Assembly (NCBI GenBank): GCA_014773175.1 | Contig: VXCM01002094.1 | Coordinates: 18,002-82,001, forward strand | DNA length: 64,000 bases | Origin: Lucifuga dentata | Lineage: Eukaryota; Chordata; Actinopteri; Ophidiiformes; Bythitidae | Direction of reading: 5' to 3' | Part shown: piece by piece, positions 1 to 61,500 of the stretch | Numbering within the stretch: the first letter of the stretch is position 1 | How the letters are laid out: every line of letters begins with the position of its first letter | Notes under the pieces: model-generated | What the model was told of the DNA's origin: nothing | What the model saw: only the letters and a program-made list of their open reading frames with translations | Database searches by the model: none | Position numbers and translations under genes: made by a program

Positions 1-3000
1 TGCTCTGTGTTTCAAAAAACGGTCTCTCCCGCTTTCTCTCTAGTGAACCTGTCCTTTACTTGAATACAGACACTCCTCCAGCATTTCCACCCACTTTGTT
101 TGTGAGTCTTTGATCCACAGTATTCCAGTTAAAGTTACACCCATGCACTGCAAGTTGAAACTTTCAGCATTGTTGCTCAGGGGAACCTTATACCCGTGGC
201 GCCTTCTGCTTTTGTCCTTCCCTTTAGCAACAGAACTCTCCTATGGTCACGGACAAAAGACTACTCACGACACCATTTTATGATCTCTGTGATGATACCG
301 TTTCCTTCTCCTGCCTGCTACCTCACTCTGCTCATCTAATCCATATTGTCAGTGTTAAAAAACATCATTAAGCGTTCTCCCATGTGAGACAGTTGTTGAT
401 TTGGAGCAAAAAGATGATGGAGTCAGAAATGAGACATCTTTTATATTGAGATACATTTTAACTGCAAACAAGAAAACCAATTTATATCAATAGTAATTCA
501 GTATTTTAGGTATTTTATTAAATTGCACAATAACACAGAACAGACATCACCAAGAAATTAATCATAAAACCAAAAATATCTGATAGACTACACTCACTGC
601 GTTCATTCTGTGTATGCAGGATGTGTGCACATCACGTACACATAAATATGACATGCATGTAAACGTGCTTGTGTGTACTAGATTTACACATGCATGTTAA
701 ATTTAATTGAAACATTAAAAAACATTTTCTACAACAACACTAATCTGGTATATAAAACACTTAAAGGCAAAAACAACAAATGCAGTAAATTAAAGTAGAG
801 TGTAAAGTGCTACGATGTCTTGCCTCTCCAGTCTGTCTAATCACTATGTGAGTGAAACATTCATGGTACACTAGATCAGTTCAATATTTAATTTCTCAAC
901 AAAGACTACATGATGGAACAGATGCTCAAACTTTGTATGTTTCTCAAGAGAGCAAAACTCACTTTCATGGAAGCTGCTGAGTACAGACATTCTCAGTGTG
1001 TACAAGCTTTGCGTTGACTTCTTTGGGCCTTTTACCTTTGCACTGAACGTAAAGTATATGGATTTGGATGAAATAAAGGTGAGCATTAGGGAGTCAGCGC
1101 TGAAATCATAGACCGAATACATCAATTGTTTACATCCAGGGGCACTGAAAACTCAAGCAGTGGAACCACATTAGAGATGTGTCAAGGTTGCCCTTTGCCT
1201 CCATGTCACATTTCAAGTGAAAATTTGACTTGGCATGTTTACATAAGATTTCTTCATCTCCCTGTTAAACCCCTATGGGCAAGTTGAAGGTGAGGGGAAC
1301 TAAGATTATTATCCCCCCATTTCTCTGAGGAGCTTTTCTTTATGCACACCCGCACAGATGTCGACATTTGGTTAGGCGGTGTACATAGAAGCCCCAGATT
1401 AGCTCGTGCTTCAGGAAGTCTGTTTAGCTAAAGTTAGGAGTGGTTACTTTCCTGCACCTAAGCAACGTACCGTTTTTTTGTTCTGTAACCTGGAGGCCCC
1501 CATGGTTAGTCACACCTGTGTTAAAGAGCGTGTTAAAACAAAAAATACTGGCAACTGAATATTACTATCTATTCAAAACCACAGGTCTTATTTGTAATGA
1601 TGTTCACATCAGGCTCCATTTTTTTTTTTTTTTTTTTTTTGCAGACGTAGACCTAGTAACAGGAAGCATAACAGATGGTGTACTATATGTCATAATGCTA
1701 TAAAATCCAACAGGAATTGACAATTGAAATCCCACCCTGGAGTTTGCCTCTTTTAGCTTTGGCATAATCTTCTCAGGATTTTCAATTGCAAAGTCAAAGA
1801 GAATAGTCGAGCACATGGGGACTAGTTATCTGGGGCAAATGCGGTCTAAGGTTGACAATGCAAAGGCTATGTTTATGTGCATCAGACTTGCTATACTGAA
1901 TGTTTTCCAGAGTGCAAGAACATCCTCCCCTGAATTCTATTCCTCTTCCCACGTCCCAGTGCTGCCATGGAAAGTAGGCCAAGTGAGCACCAGGGCGTTG
2001 CTTTTTTAAGATGATCAGTTTGTCAGTGTGTTTTTGTGTGTGCTCAGGACAGCTATTCATGTGGCTTGACTCTGTAGAACAAAGACCAGCATTATACAAT
2101 TTGCAGCACTTCCAATAGCAAGGAAAAGGGAGAGGTTGGAAAATAGGGACAGGACAAGCGTGGATGAAACAAAGACAAAATCTGGCTTGTACTCTAATTC
2201 ATTTACTTCCTCTTTTCCACCTCTTTGTTGCAGCAAAAAGGTCCCTTGCCAGTAACACTCCTCTGCAGGATCATACTGTACTCTGGCTGGCATGGATTAT
2301 TTTTAGCTTTTGCTGTGCTGCTTTCACCTTGACTCTCTCTGCCTTGACATCATAATTAACATTTCTGTTAATAGTAGCACAGTTCAATATTAATAAGGAT
2401 CTCTCACTAACATCAAAATTTAGCAGTGGAGTGGTAATGAATTGCACTGGGTTGCTGATGTATGAGACACCTCGCCAATCATCATCAAATCTGCACTGAT
2501 GTTAATCTCAGCAGAAGTAATTTAAATGCACTGGAGCAACATGTAGAAAAATATGCTGTTTGATGTGAATGACTTGAGAATTATGGGACTCCTGTAGGTG
2601 GGGCAATATCACCATAGGTCTGCAAAAGCTCTATCAGAGGGGTCAACGGGCAAATTAAAGTTCTCCTGAGTGCTGCTGAGGCAAAGGCAAATACAACACG
2701 CCACTAAAACGCCAAGGTTAGAGCTGATGCTTTCCATTTTTAGAGGCCACATTGCACGATACAACATGTGCCCATGTTATATTTAATGATGTGTTTTTAA
2801 TGACTTTAATGTCAGATTTTTGCAGCCGTTTTCTGACTGACAGCCCATTTGGAAAGGAAATATGGTCCGATTTAGTGCTGCATGATCAAATTAACCTCTG
2901 CGCCAGTAAATGCATGGCAGAGTGACAACTTTTTTAAATAAGGAATTTCAGAAAGGCCTAAAAAACAGTGATGGACACAATGCAGACGGGGCTGTGAGAT

Positions 3001-3355
3001 CGATGGTATCCAGGGTATTTGGTCATGTGTATTTTGGTCTAAATTTCCAGGGGATATTTTAGATGTTAATAGCCCTGAAGTGGTCTCGGTTTCTTATTTA
3101 ATTTCTCTCGCCTTCTTTAAATGTAATTCGCCCACAGACTGCGCCGCGAGGCTCTAAACCGCGCAGAAACTCTCTCATCATTTCCACAGCAGAATGGAAA
3201 TGCAAATTGTGCGCACGGGCAATGCCCTTGACAGAACTCACCACTGCACACAATTAACATGAGCACTCTGATAGAAGTTAGTGACGAAATGTGAGGTCAC
3301 ACCAGCTGCGTGTCAGAAAATCAGAAAATACGGCTCTATTTATTGCAGACAACCC

Positions 3356-3374
3356 AATAATAATAATGATGATG

Positions 3375-3412
<38 letters not shown>

Positions 3413-3413
3413 T
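3356..3413. repeat. (AAT/GAT)n microsatellite
   Basis: Trinucleotide array of AAT units with an internal GAT-GAT-GAT interruption, about 58 bp, upstream of ebf3. Confidence 0.95.
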
Positions 3414-4115
3414 TTTACTGCACACTTGTGGGGAATAACGCTTTCTCCGCTCCTTCATCCGTTATAACTTACATTTTTAAGACTTCTCCGCTGATCTTAT
3501 TTATTGGAAATATTAAATATTTTTGGGCTGCATTTACTCAAACTTTTCTTCTTCTTCATCTCCTCATCTTCATTTTTAGACGTAGGGGAGTTGGGGATGA
3601 GGGTGTGTAAGATAAATCTATGTTGAGATTTAGCTGTTGTCATTGAAGAACGCAGCTGCCTCATATCGACACAATGATCTCATCTGTAACCAACGAGGGG
3701 CGCTGTCCGTCTATCAGCTATAACTATTTGACACAAATAGCCTACATGATTGATCTCAGTCTTGCATCTCAGAGCCTATAAGTGTTTTTACCCTTATAAT
3801 TAAAGAAAACACCCAAAATGTATTTTAATATGACGTTTGAGTGTGTTAATCGAATTTCCGATGCATGTGCATCTGGAAACAAAGTTTGTTTGCGGGCTTT
3901 CCATAAAAATTGCAGGCTAAATATTTTGCTAATCTAATTTACAAATAAACAGATTTAAGTGTTGTTTTATTTTATCCCAGTCGTGCAAAAACAATTTGCA
4001 TTTTGAAATACATCTTCAAGTGAAAGTAATGTTACACTAAATTTGCTTTCTGCGGGAGCTTGCAGGTCCAAAATAAAAATTTTAAAAAATTAGTCCTTCA
4101 TAGTAAGTTATCCTA

Positions 4116-4138
4116 AAAAAAAAAAAAAAAAAAAAAAA
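4116..4138. repeat. poly(A) tract
   Basis: Uninterrupted run of about 23 A. No recognisable retrotransposon body precedes it, so it is called only as a homopolymer. Confidence 0.9.
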
Positions 4139-6130
4139 GTTCAAAACAAATTGATATGAATACTCAGTAGAAAAAATAACTCAGTGTGAGTCGCTATAGA
4201 CAAGCATAAGTGGGCTGTGATTGCCTATTTATGACATATGGAATTTGGAATGGTGCGTAACTGTAGGCGTATTTGATTAATATTTAATCGAAAGCAAGAA
4301 TCACTTTAAAACAACCTTTATGATAACGCAGAGACAACTCACTTGGTAAGTGCTAGTAAAATATAAAATGTATTCTTCTCTTTTTTCCAATCAATCCATT
4401 AAAAAAAATTAAAAAAAACAAAACAAAACAAAATGCAGGTGAGCATAATGAACGTGTTGTTCCAATAAAGTGCGTGGATGGACAGCTGGGCAGCGGCCGG
4501 CTGATTGACTTTGCCTTGACATCTGGGAGGCCCGCTGGCCCCTGGCACGCGTATAGGCTGATGTCGCCATTTACATGCAAATTTAAGGAGATCATGAGGG
4601 CCTCGCCCCGTAAATTCGCACAAAAAAGAAGACGTCACCCTCAATACGGAGGAGACGCGTCCCGCCGAGACGGGAGGTCTTGGAAGTCACCGTGTAGATT
4701 TTTATTGAGATCCACGCGTCCCGAGGAGTTTGGTTTGATATTAGTCTGGTTAGGCCCACATCTTTTGGGGTTCATTCATTATGGACACTGAATAGAGGAA
4801 AGGGACTGTACCCTCCTTATGTCATCTGCTGGTCATTAAAACGGGCAAACATCCTGGCAAACAGTTTACACTTGTTCCCCTGCCTGTCAACCATCACTTA
4901 CCTTCTTCAGAAATACTTTTCTTTTTTTTTCCTGTCAAAATGTGACTAAAATCCTTAATTCTAAGTTTTCATGCGTTCGCTAAAACAAACAGGGATCAAC
5001 ATTTCTTTTATTTTGAAAGCGTGATACGAACATTTCACCTAATGATGGAGAGCGCATTTTCCACGGTGTAAGCCCACCACGCAGATGATCCCACAGAATG
5101 AGCTGAGACGGATTCAGGCTCCGCGCCTCAGCGTGTGCAGCAGCTGACTCCCTCTCTCCACGTCCAGATGGCTCCTGCACACAGATTTGCATTCATTTTC
5201 CTCTAATATCTTCTGAAATAGCGGGGCAGCTGCATTTGTTGTCAAATACGGTTTAAAACTCCCTTTCAGGACAGCATCGTTACCTACGTGACGGGTGTGG
5301 AGATCCATTTTCTCTCTCCAGTCAACAGTATCAGATCTAAGAGGATTTGTCTCAAAGTCTCCTAATTTGATAATCAGATTTAAATCGCCTTGGTGCGTGT
5401 AATCAGGGGTTAAGTTCTAATAAACGACCTGAAACTGTGTGCAAAAACCACGGTGAGTTCTGTGCAAAAAAGATATTTGCAATCTCAAAAGAACAGACTT
5501 TTTTTTTAACAACATGCAAGTCTCGATTTGTTTCATCAGAGAAAAAAAGAGATAAAAATTCAATTAAAAAAATCATCTTTTGAGTCTTTTGATGTTTTTC
5601 ACAAACTAGAACTTATTCTCTACTTAAATAATAAAACATATATTTTTACACCTCTATTTTGTGACTAGGAAATTTGGCAATAGATTGTGTAGAGGTGAAA
5701 GCAACAGCTTATAATTCACTTATCTCTGGCAGCAGCTATTAACCCTCAGCACCAGCTAGATAGATTGCTCAGGATATAGCACACATCTCTCTTCCTCGCA
5801 CCCTCCCCTCTTTCCCTCCATCCTCTCCTCCTTTTCACCGCTAATGAACCGAATTGCTTGCTTGCCCCTCTCGGACAGAGCCGGACATGAAGACTGTTGG
5901 CTCTTTAAAAATGATTAAGATGTTTCTGATTATTACTGATTTTACAAGACATGCGTGAAATAAAGAAGACACCAAAGCGTGGAATTCCTGAAGTTTGTTT
6001 AATGTCATGAGACACCGTGACTTTGATTTTTAGCCCATAAATAAAAGTCAGAATTTGACTGTTTTTCCACAAAATAGACAGTGGCTGATAATTGGATAAT
6101 AATAATAAACTCTCTCCATGTATTTTTAAA

Positions 6131-6190
<60 letters not shown>

Positions 6191-6197
6191 ATCTATA
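6131..6197. repeat. (ATCT)n microsatellite
   Basis: About 16 tandem ATCT units, slightly interrupted at the 3' end. Likely length-polymorphic. Confidence 0.97.
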
Positions 6198-6820
6198 GTG
6201 CACACCCAAATAGCTCTGAAATGAACATGAACATTTTTTTTCAATAGAGGAAAACAAGTGAAAACCAACCAACCGTGGCTGAAAATTTTCAACGAAAAGT
6301 TAATTACAAATTAATAGATTTATAATCATGTCGTATCCTCTTAAATCACTGCTGTTTTTAATTACATTTTAATGGCAAAATATCCCGTAGCATACAGTTA
6401 AAAGCACAATAAATATATGTATCAATTTAATGAAAAAAAATCTTAATCTGCTAATATTGAAATATGATTTATGGCCTGTTTTCAAAGGGTAATTGAGATG
6501 CTTTCGTTACATTAGTGAACTAAATGTTTCAACAAATCATTGTGCTATAAGTATGAAATTTAATCTATCAATTATATCAAATACTTCACATTTTAATCAT
6601 ATATAATCAACCCATTCGCGAAATTTAAATTCATCACCAAGCTAAAATAATAAACTTTGAGAAATTTTGAATTGCGAGTTATTATTATTATATTTATTTA
6701 TTTATTTATTTCCTCATTATGTGTTATGGTTACACCCCGTTGAATTTTCCATATCATTAAAAAAATCAAACTCACCACATATAGGGCCTAAGCAAGAGGA
6801 AAAGTGGAGCGAGTGAGTGT

Positions 6821-6945
6821 TCTCAGGCTGCTGCACTATTGGGCTGTACCCGTACAGTGGAGCGCCGCGGCTTGACAGGAACNTCTCAGGCTGCTGCACT
6901 ATTGGGCTGTACCCGTACAGTGGAGCGCCGCGGCTTGACAGGAAC
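6821..6945. repeat. 62-bp perfect duplication around a single N (assembly artefact)
   Basis: Bases 6821-6882 are repeated exactly at 6884-6945, with one N at 6883 between. The pattern recurs across the window and fits two overlapping contig ends joined without merging. The true sequence very probably has one copy. Confidence 0.9.
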
Positions 6946-7662
6946 CGTCAGAGCTCCATATATGGTCAAAACCACGCCTCCTCAGCGTCATATTCTGACA
7001 GCGCCTCTCCCGTGGGTTTAGAGTTTTGGCTCCCGGGAAAGATTTCAGTCCTCGGGGAAAGAGGGCTTAGTTTTGCATGTTCCCATCCATCCTGCACGAC
7101 GCGAAAGGGCCCCTTATCCACCTCTCCTGTGTACTAGGAACACCTCCACTGGTGATCAGCCTTTGCGTGTGTTTGTCTTGTGGAGAAGCAGCAGCACCTT
7201 TTCAGGAGTGGGTTTTTTATTCAACAAGAAGTCCTGAAGGTTTTGGATGCGGTGCTTCAGGGATGTGGGCACTTTGAGAGCAGCATCACCCACAAACACA
7301 AACAACCGCCATCGATTTTTCTGTGAATAGCACAAAAAAACGAAAAAAAAAAAAAAAAAAAAAAGACAAAACAAAGAGGAACAATAGCAACACCAAAAAA
7401 ATCTCGTCTATTGAACAATTCACTTTTGCAGTCTGTGGATATCGCTCTAACTAAGTACAGCACTTTGAGAATTCTTCACATCGGACGGACTGAAGAGGGA
7501 GGCAAGACCTGTGGACCGGGTTTTCCCTCGCAAGTCTGAATCGGCTCTCGCTACTTATCCCGTGAAAAAAAAAAGAAAAAAAAAACCCTGAAGGATAACA
7601 CGCTTGGACGTTTTATTTGCCTAATTTCGCAGGAGGCTCTTTTTCCACGCAAATTGTCCTAA
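6946..7662 (+). promoter_or_regulatory. ebf3: probable core promoter and 5' UTR of ebf3
   Basis: This stretch lies directly 5' of the ebf3 start codon and is richer in GC and CpG than the flanks. It holds a perfect CArG/TATA-like element at 6956-6965, a GC-rich CACGCCTCC element just after it, and two A-rich tracts (about 7343-7364 and 7565-7585). No transcription start can be placed from sequence alone. The codon immediately before the ATG is an in-frame TAA (7660-7662), so the reading frame cannot extend upstream. At least one upstream ATG (7077) opens a 66-codon frame ending at 7277; whether it lies in the mature leader is unknown. Confidence 0.5.
6956..6965. promoter_or_regulatory. perfect CArG box / TATA-like element
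   Basis: CCATATATGG matches the serum response factor consensus CC(A/T)6GG and is a perfect palindrome. Its ATATAT core could equally serve as a TATA element about 700 bp upstream of the start codon. Function is inferred from the motif only. Confidence 0.4.
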
Positions 7663-55423
<47,761 letters not shown>

Positions 55424-55431
<8 letters not shown>

Positions 55432-55554
55432 GTAAGTCAAAACCTTCTCTTACCCCCTCCCTTCCTCTCTGTCTTTATACAGGCGGTGNCTATACTGGTA
55501 AGTCAAAACCTTCTCTTACCCCCTCCCTTCCTCTCTGTCTTTATACAGGCGGTG
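55424..55554. repeat. 65-bp duplication around a single N spanning the exon 10 donor (assembly artefact)
   Basis: Bases 55424-55488 recur exactly at 55490-55554 with an N at 55489. Both copies contain the last eight bases of exon 10 and the donor. Only the first copy continues the exon; the second donor at 55497/55498 is spurious. Confidence 0.92.
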
Positions 55555-58500
55555 GGCTTCTCCTGTGCCCCTCCCTCTCCTCCCCCTGTCTGGATGGAGC
55601 CCTCAGCCCCCATGTCCAAGCACTAATAATGAACTAGCCAGGGCCCTGCTTGTTGAATGTTAAACGTGTGAGAGCTGCACAGCTAGCGGAAAGGTGTTTC
55701 GTGGAGGGGCTCCTACAAGTGCAACTCGATCTCCCTCTGACCTGCCATCATACAAGGGCGCTGCCAAGTTCTGTTAAACTCAAGCTGTCAGGATAACTCA
55801 TTCTGCCAATTCCTTTTATCTGCCCTGTTGTGAGCTAGATAATGCTCCAATAATGTTCTGTTAATTCGCTGATTTTGTAAGACTAAATGTGGTTTCTCTT
55901 TTTTTATGAATCAGATTAGAAAGGCAATATCTAGGTAATGTGCGTGACTGTGTCAGCGGGTATTCATGTGTGTGTGAGTTTTCGTGTGTTTGATGTGAAC
56001 GCAAGAGAGAGAGATACAGAAAGTATGCACAGAGAGGAAAGAGAATGGGCGTTTGTGCGTGTCACGCTATAAGTAAGGGATCTGATTATCTTGGCTAACA
56101 GAAGGAAGTGGTGGTCTTATCTGTCATCATTGGTGAGGAGACAGAGGTTGCGAAGGTCACAGCCTGTCTGACCTGGAAGCCTCTGTCTGTTCCAACTCTG
56201 ATGGGCAGAATGAAACAGGGGCGCGTCAAAGCACTCTCACTCCCCCCTCCCCAGCACCCCCAGGCCTCCAACACAGCCCTGGCCTTGAGCACTGCAGAAT
56301 TGCAAAGTGGGGGCTGAACCCTTCTCCAGAACCCCCCNCTGCATTTAACCTCCCTAGCAGGAGCAGAGCAGAGGCCAACAAGGCACCGGGATAATGAAAC
56401 AGGAGTGTAGTGTGCTGTATAAGTCTGTGTGTCTGTTTGTGCGAGTATGCGAGTGAGAGAGAGAGAGAGAAAGCGTGTGTGTGTGTAAGACGAGTGTGTA
56501 CATGTGTTAGCGTGGAGCCCTGAGAAGGTGTATAAGTTAAGACATTAATGGCTTCTATAGCACCCCGGTGAAAGTGCCAGGTCCCTTAAGAACAGACCCC
56601 ATTAGTCACAGAGGCTAAGCGGATTGGGATGATTACCATCAGGTTTTACTGGGGAAACGTGTCCCCTTCTCTCTATCTTTGTTGATTTTTTCCCCCATTC
56701 TTCCTTGCTGTCTTCCCTGTGTTCCTTCTCACTTCCAGTTAGTATAAAGATACAATTACCCCAGGAGGCAACGGTGGTACAATTGATTAGTGCAGCAAAT
56801 TAAAAGAGAAAGTCACCAATAGACAGGTCCAGCTCCTCTGCTCTGCTATTCCCTGTGTGGCTAACCCTGATTGTACAAGAGTTGACGCTTGAGAGAATGA
56901 AACTGTTAAAGTGAGCAGAACGCATAACGATAGAATTAGATACTACTGATTCCATATGTACAGTAATTGCCAGGTGATAAGATGTTAGCTACTTGTCTCA
57001 GACATTAAAATGTGAATAGGCTACAGAAGCTCGCGTTGAGTGCAGGAGACCGGATGATGTATTTTCAGAGTGAAACAGCTCATTTCAATCCATATAACAG
57101 CTTTTCTTCAGTGTTGCAGCACTTGAACAAATGGCATCGGACGAGCTACTCCAACAGATTAGAAACGACCTAGAGTTACAATAGCGAATTACATGGGCCG
57201 GAAAGGGCATGTAGTGACATAGCGCTGGTTGAAAGGCACAGAATGTTCCAGTGTCATATTGGAGAGCAACATGTGCATATCAAAGGCCTAGCTATCAAAG
57301 CATATGCTTCAAGCGTGACCTGAGAGCTCAACTTGAGAGGAGTGCCTTTTAGACCCCTTTTTTCATGTTGACTCTTCTTGCACCACCACCACCCTAATTG
57401 TGGAGATTTAACTCGCTCAATTTAAGAAATTATCACAAATTACCAAGAGTCAACATAGAGGAGACTGCAGTCAATCGGAACAGCAGAGGGACACGTCCTC
57501 AGTCAGGTTAGTACCCTGGAACAGCTCCAAAACTCACAATCCATTCTCAGAAAGAGAGCACCGTGTAGTATATCAAATAATCCTGCTGGCATTGGCTGTT
57601 GAATGTTCAAAACACTAATGAGACACAGATATACCGCGTAAAACTTTAGTAGGCTTTAGTTTAGAGGCTGTTTCAAAGACCTTGTATCTATGCTTTAATT
57701 GGCACATTTTTAAAGAAATGACATTTTCGCTATTTTAGCTGTTTTAGAGTCTATACCTTTTACCTTCTAACAAAGTGTTGTCCCTTGGAGCTTGCTCACT
57801 TGTCCTCCATCTAATCCATGCATTGGTTATCTATTGGTCAGGACAGCTGGTAGAACCAACTGTCAACAAGGTTGTAGAGAATCAAAACGAGAAAGTCCTG
57901 GCTTTATCCAAGTCAATATTACTTTATTATACTTTACACTTTATTAAACACTGCAAAGAATAACCTCATTTGTAGTCCTGTAACTTTTTTACCACATAGT
58001 TAGAGTGCTGTTTGAAAGAGTAAATCATAAATAGAAACTTTGACCATACAATTTATCCAATTTAAGCACCTAATTGCATCAGAGCTTTTGGTTTTCTATC
58101 TTGGCCAAGTTTCCATGAGAGTTGCCCTCTGGGGGCAACGATGCAGGCCCTTGGTAATATGGTTCTGCAAGCAGTCCTAACACACTCAGCCACTATTTAT
58201 CCTAATCAGTGACATTCATATAACCAGGATTGCTTAAAATGAACCCCTTCCGCGCCCCAGAAAATGCACATTTACCAGGACCCCATTTGTCATGGGTAAA
58301 TTGAGGGTCAGTAAACTTCGCCTGTATCCTCCAGTGGGGATCCGGGACATGCATCATAACGTTAGGAGAGAATGATTGGCGAAGGCGAGCTGTCACACAT
58401 TTGTCAGGGGGAAGGGAACATTATTTGCTAATTTCCCAAGCTGGGCACTGACAGGGTGCTTCGTCTTCAGACCTTTGGTGACCAGCATGGCTTCTCAGCT

Positions 58501-61500
58501 ATTAGTACAAGTCAAGTGTTTTTTTTTTTTCTTTTTTTTCCCCACTGTAAAGCAGCAGTAACAAGAGCCATTCATTCGACCTCACAACATTGGAGCACAC
58601 CGGGTGAAGGATTTTGGATGAAGCAGATGCCCCATACAGTGAGCTGCTCTTGCCAGGCCTTAGCAGAGGCCAAACAGCCTTGAGGGCTGATGGATCACAA
58701 ACTTTCCTTGTCAAGGTGACGCTATCGACTCCACTGCACCAAAATCTGACAAAATGGGTATGAGGCAGTCATTCATCAACATAAGGACAAAGGGGTCATG
58801 TGTGCTTCACTCAATACTGTGGAGATCAAGAAACGTCAGCCCTGTAAGGGATGGAAAAGGAAGATGTTGATAGTGTCGATGTAAGGTCTCTCTCTTTTTT
58901 TTCTATCTAAGCTTCAGCTACTCTGTATCATACATTTTCTTTGTCTTTACTCTGTCTTTACAGTAGATTTTGCCCTACAACTTTAAACTAACAACCATTT
59001 TGTGCAGTAAAGCAGAGTTATAAATAGTGATATCTAGTTCTCAAATCCAAAATTAAACCCACTTCCTGTTCCGCACTTAGAAAGATGGCAAAAATTATGA
59101 AGTCCCCCCCCCCCCCNCCCCACCAAAAAAAAACAAAAAAACAAAACAAAATTAAGTAAACAAATGCAGAAGTTTTTATCAGAGCACATCAGATAGAGCC
59201 CTGTGTTGTCCGGCTTGTGAAACGGATCTGTCCTTACGTCTCCTCTCCACCCTGCCGTCACGGAGCACTTTGAAGTCTCAAACTCAGAAGCTGATCAGAT
59301 GGAGGGCTTCCTTTTCATTTCCTGTCCTGCAGGGCTGGGTTTGGTATGCCAATGGTTGCTGGTCAGTGGTGGGGTGTGACCTACAGCAAAGATATGCTAT
59401 AATCAAAGGCATTCAAGAAGGTATGTAAACAGATCAGCCTTAGAGTAGGCATAGGAAAACACACCAAATACATCTTTATAAAGTCTGAATCCATATGTAA
59501 GGGCAGTATTTAAGCTATTTCCCCAACTAACCTGCCCTTTAAAATAATTCACCCTGTACAATGCATACAATGCATCGCTCCTGCAAGTAAGGATGAAATA
59601 GTCATTTATAAATGTCATTGCCACAGTCAAGTGGCTTGTAACCAGTTGGCACAACAGTTTTAGCATGTGTCAAAGCATGTTATCCACTAGCCATGTCCCC
59701 ATACCTGCCTGTCTCATTACAACTCTGGTATTTAGCACTAGCTCCACAGGAGTGGAGCAGACAGTCCTTGCCAAGTTAGATAGGCTTGGTTTGAAGGCCT
59801 TGCGAGCTTGTGCAGAGCACGACAAGGTTCCATGGAGGAAGGTCCTTGTGTCCAATTAGAGGGCTGACGTGACACGTGCACGAACTCCCCCACTGTCAGG
59901 CAGCTTGTCAGGTAGGCTTTGAGAAGCACACTGTGGCATTATTCCACAGCGTGTTATCAGCAAGTGACCTGCAAAATCCAGCTCCAGGAAATTGATTGAA
60001 ATAAGTACTTGCAGTTGAGCATGTATTTTCCCATTACATCCTGTGAAATGTATCTTTCAAGAGGAAAAAAAAAAATGAAAGTATGGGTACATTTTTTTGT
60101 CTGTGTAAGGATACTATTCATTGATTTAATTTTAATTGGACCCACTTTTCGTCCCCCTGTATGGTTAGAGGTCTGTTTTTAATGGCTCTTTAAATGGATT
60201 GTCCTCACTAAGTCACAGCATCAGTCCTCTGCCACAAGAAAGATAGACAGAAGGGGTGGGGAGGGGAGGGGGGGCTCTTGATAGACGAGAATCTTTCCCC
60301 TCCTCCTTCTTTCTCTACCTCCTCTTCGTGCCCCATTTTCAGTATGATCCACACCCAACGGGCTTTAAAAGAACTCCACCCCTAACCCTGCCCCCCTTCT
60401 CTATTGCTCCTCCACTGCCGCATTTTGATTGAAATTCATCGGCAAGTTTATTGAGAAATGAATGAGGGAGGCAGCACGGTATTGACTTTGAGAGGAAAAC
60501 ACAACTCATCTTGAATGAGGAGGAAAACGCAGCCGTAATTTAGCCATCATCGATCTGTGCCCCGTCCATGTATTGATCTTCATTTTACAATATTAATTTG
60601 CACTTGCAATCAGCTGTGAAGGGAACCCATTTGATTTCTGTTGGCCGGTAATGTGTGAAAGTCCACCGATGTCCTTAGAGAAGTGGCACAAATACTTTAG
60701 ATGTCATCTAAGAGGATTGAACAGGTGTCTTTGGCCCTCTCTAATAATAAGACCAATATGAAGAGAGTTTGAAATTATGGATGTGCAATCTGTAACATTG
60801 CTCCCTTTTAACCGTGTTAATTACATTTTATCTGTTACAGGAGCAATATCTGCTGGAGACTGTAACTGTCTAGGTTTTTTTTCATCTGTATCGGCTCAAA
60901 GTTCATGAAATTTCAATGAACATTGATCTGTCTCCATTGATTTATCTTAACTGCAGATCTTTGAAATTTTAATTTCCTGTTCATCTTGAGACCGCTGGAG
61001 ATGGAATCACTCAGTGGTAACTGGCTGCAGTGGATGGAGATGATATGGTCAGTGTTAAAACAGACGAGGTTTGCTTTGCGTGGGTTTGCTGTGAAAATTC
61101 CAATTTGGGCTTGGTTTGGTTTTAAAGATGGCCTCTACATCTGCATGTGTGTTTTCTATCCTTTCAACACTGGAGCACACCTGTACTGTTTATATGATGG
61201 AGCATGTGTAAAGTAAACCAGTTTAACTCCTTACAATAACACTGAGATGATATTGACTCTTCCTATGTCTCCAATGAACTAGTCAAAACTATCCATCAGC
61301 AAGGGGAGGTCATTATGTGTGGTGATGCTGTTGTCAACTGCATCCATCTAACAGACTCCAAGTGCCTGGAAGGCTTTCAGTTAGACTGTTTGACAAGTCA
61401 CAAATGCAATAACACTTGAATGAACTTCTGTCTGTGCTGTTTATCTGTCTCCCCCTTTCCAACTCCCACTCCACCTCTAATTTGTGTTAAGGGGAAAGAA

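Larger units (their letters stand above)
3200..5192. promoter_or_regulatory. cluster of four POU octamers upstream of ebf3
   Basis: Perfect octamers (ATGCAAAT or its complement ATTTGCAT) occur at 3200-3207, 3994-4001, 4575-4582 and 5185-5192. One perfect octamer per about 33 kb is expected by chance on two strands at even base composition, so four in 2 kb is dense. POU-domain factors are known users of this motif. The sites at 3200, 4575 and 5185 sit in mixed-composition, CpG-containing sequence that looks like distal promoter or enhancer DNA. Regulation of ebf3 is inferred from position only. Confidence 0.35.
1..6900. other. upstream non-coding region, no gene recognised
   Basis: I find no spliced or intact coding sequence in this stretch on either strand; the open frames are short, AT-rich and unlike any protein I know. 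It contains an (AAT/GAT)n microsatellite near 3.4 kb, a poly(A) tract near 4.12 kb, an (ATCT)n array near 6.13 kb and scattered octamer motifs. Two moderately GC-rich, CpG-containing patches at about 4.46-4.77 kb and 5.05-5.30 kb look like upstream regulatory sequence, but this is judged by eye only. Confidence 0.6.

Noticed and set aside
6821..6945. Real tandem duplication in the ebf3 promoter
   Set aside because: The copies are identical, of the same size class as twelve others in the window, and always split by one N; assembly artefact is far more likely.
7026..7037. TCCCGGGA near the promoter as an EBF site
   Set aside because: The two half-sites abut with no 2-bp spacer, so it does not match TCCCnnGGGA.
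58233..58250. Sequence resembling the start of ebf3 exon 11 (CTTAAAATGAACCCC)
   Set aside because: There is no AG acceptor in the right place and the downstream sequence does not encode TIDYGFQ, so it is a chance similarity.
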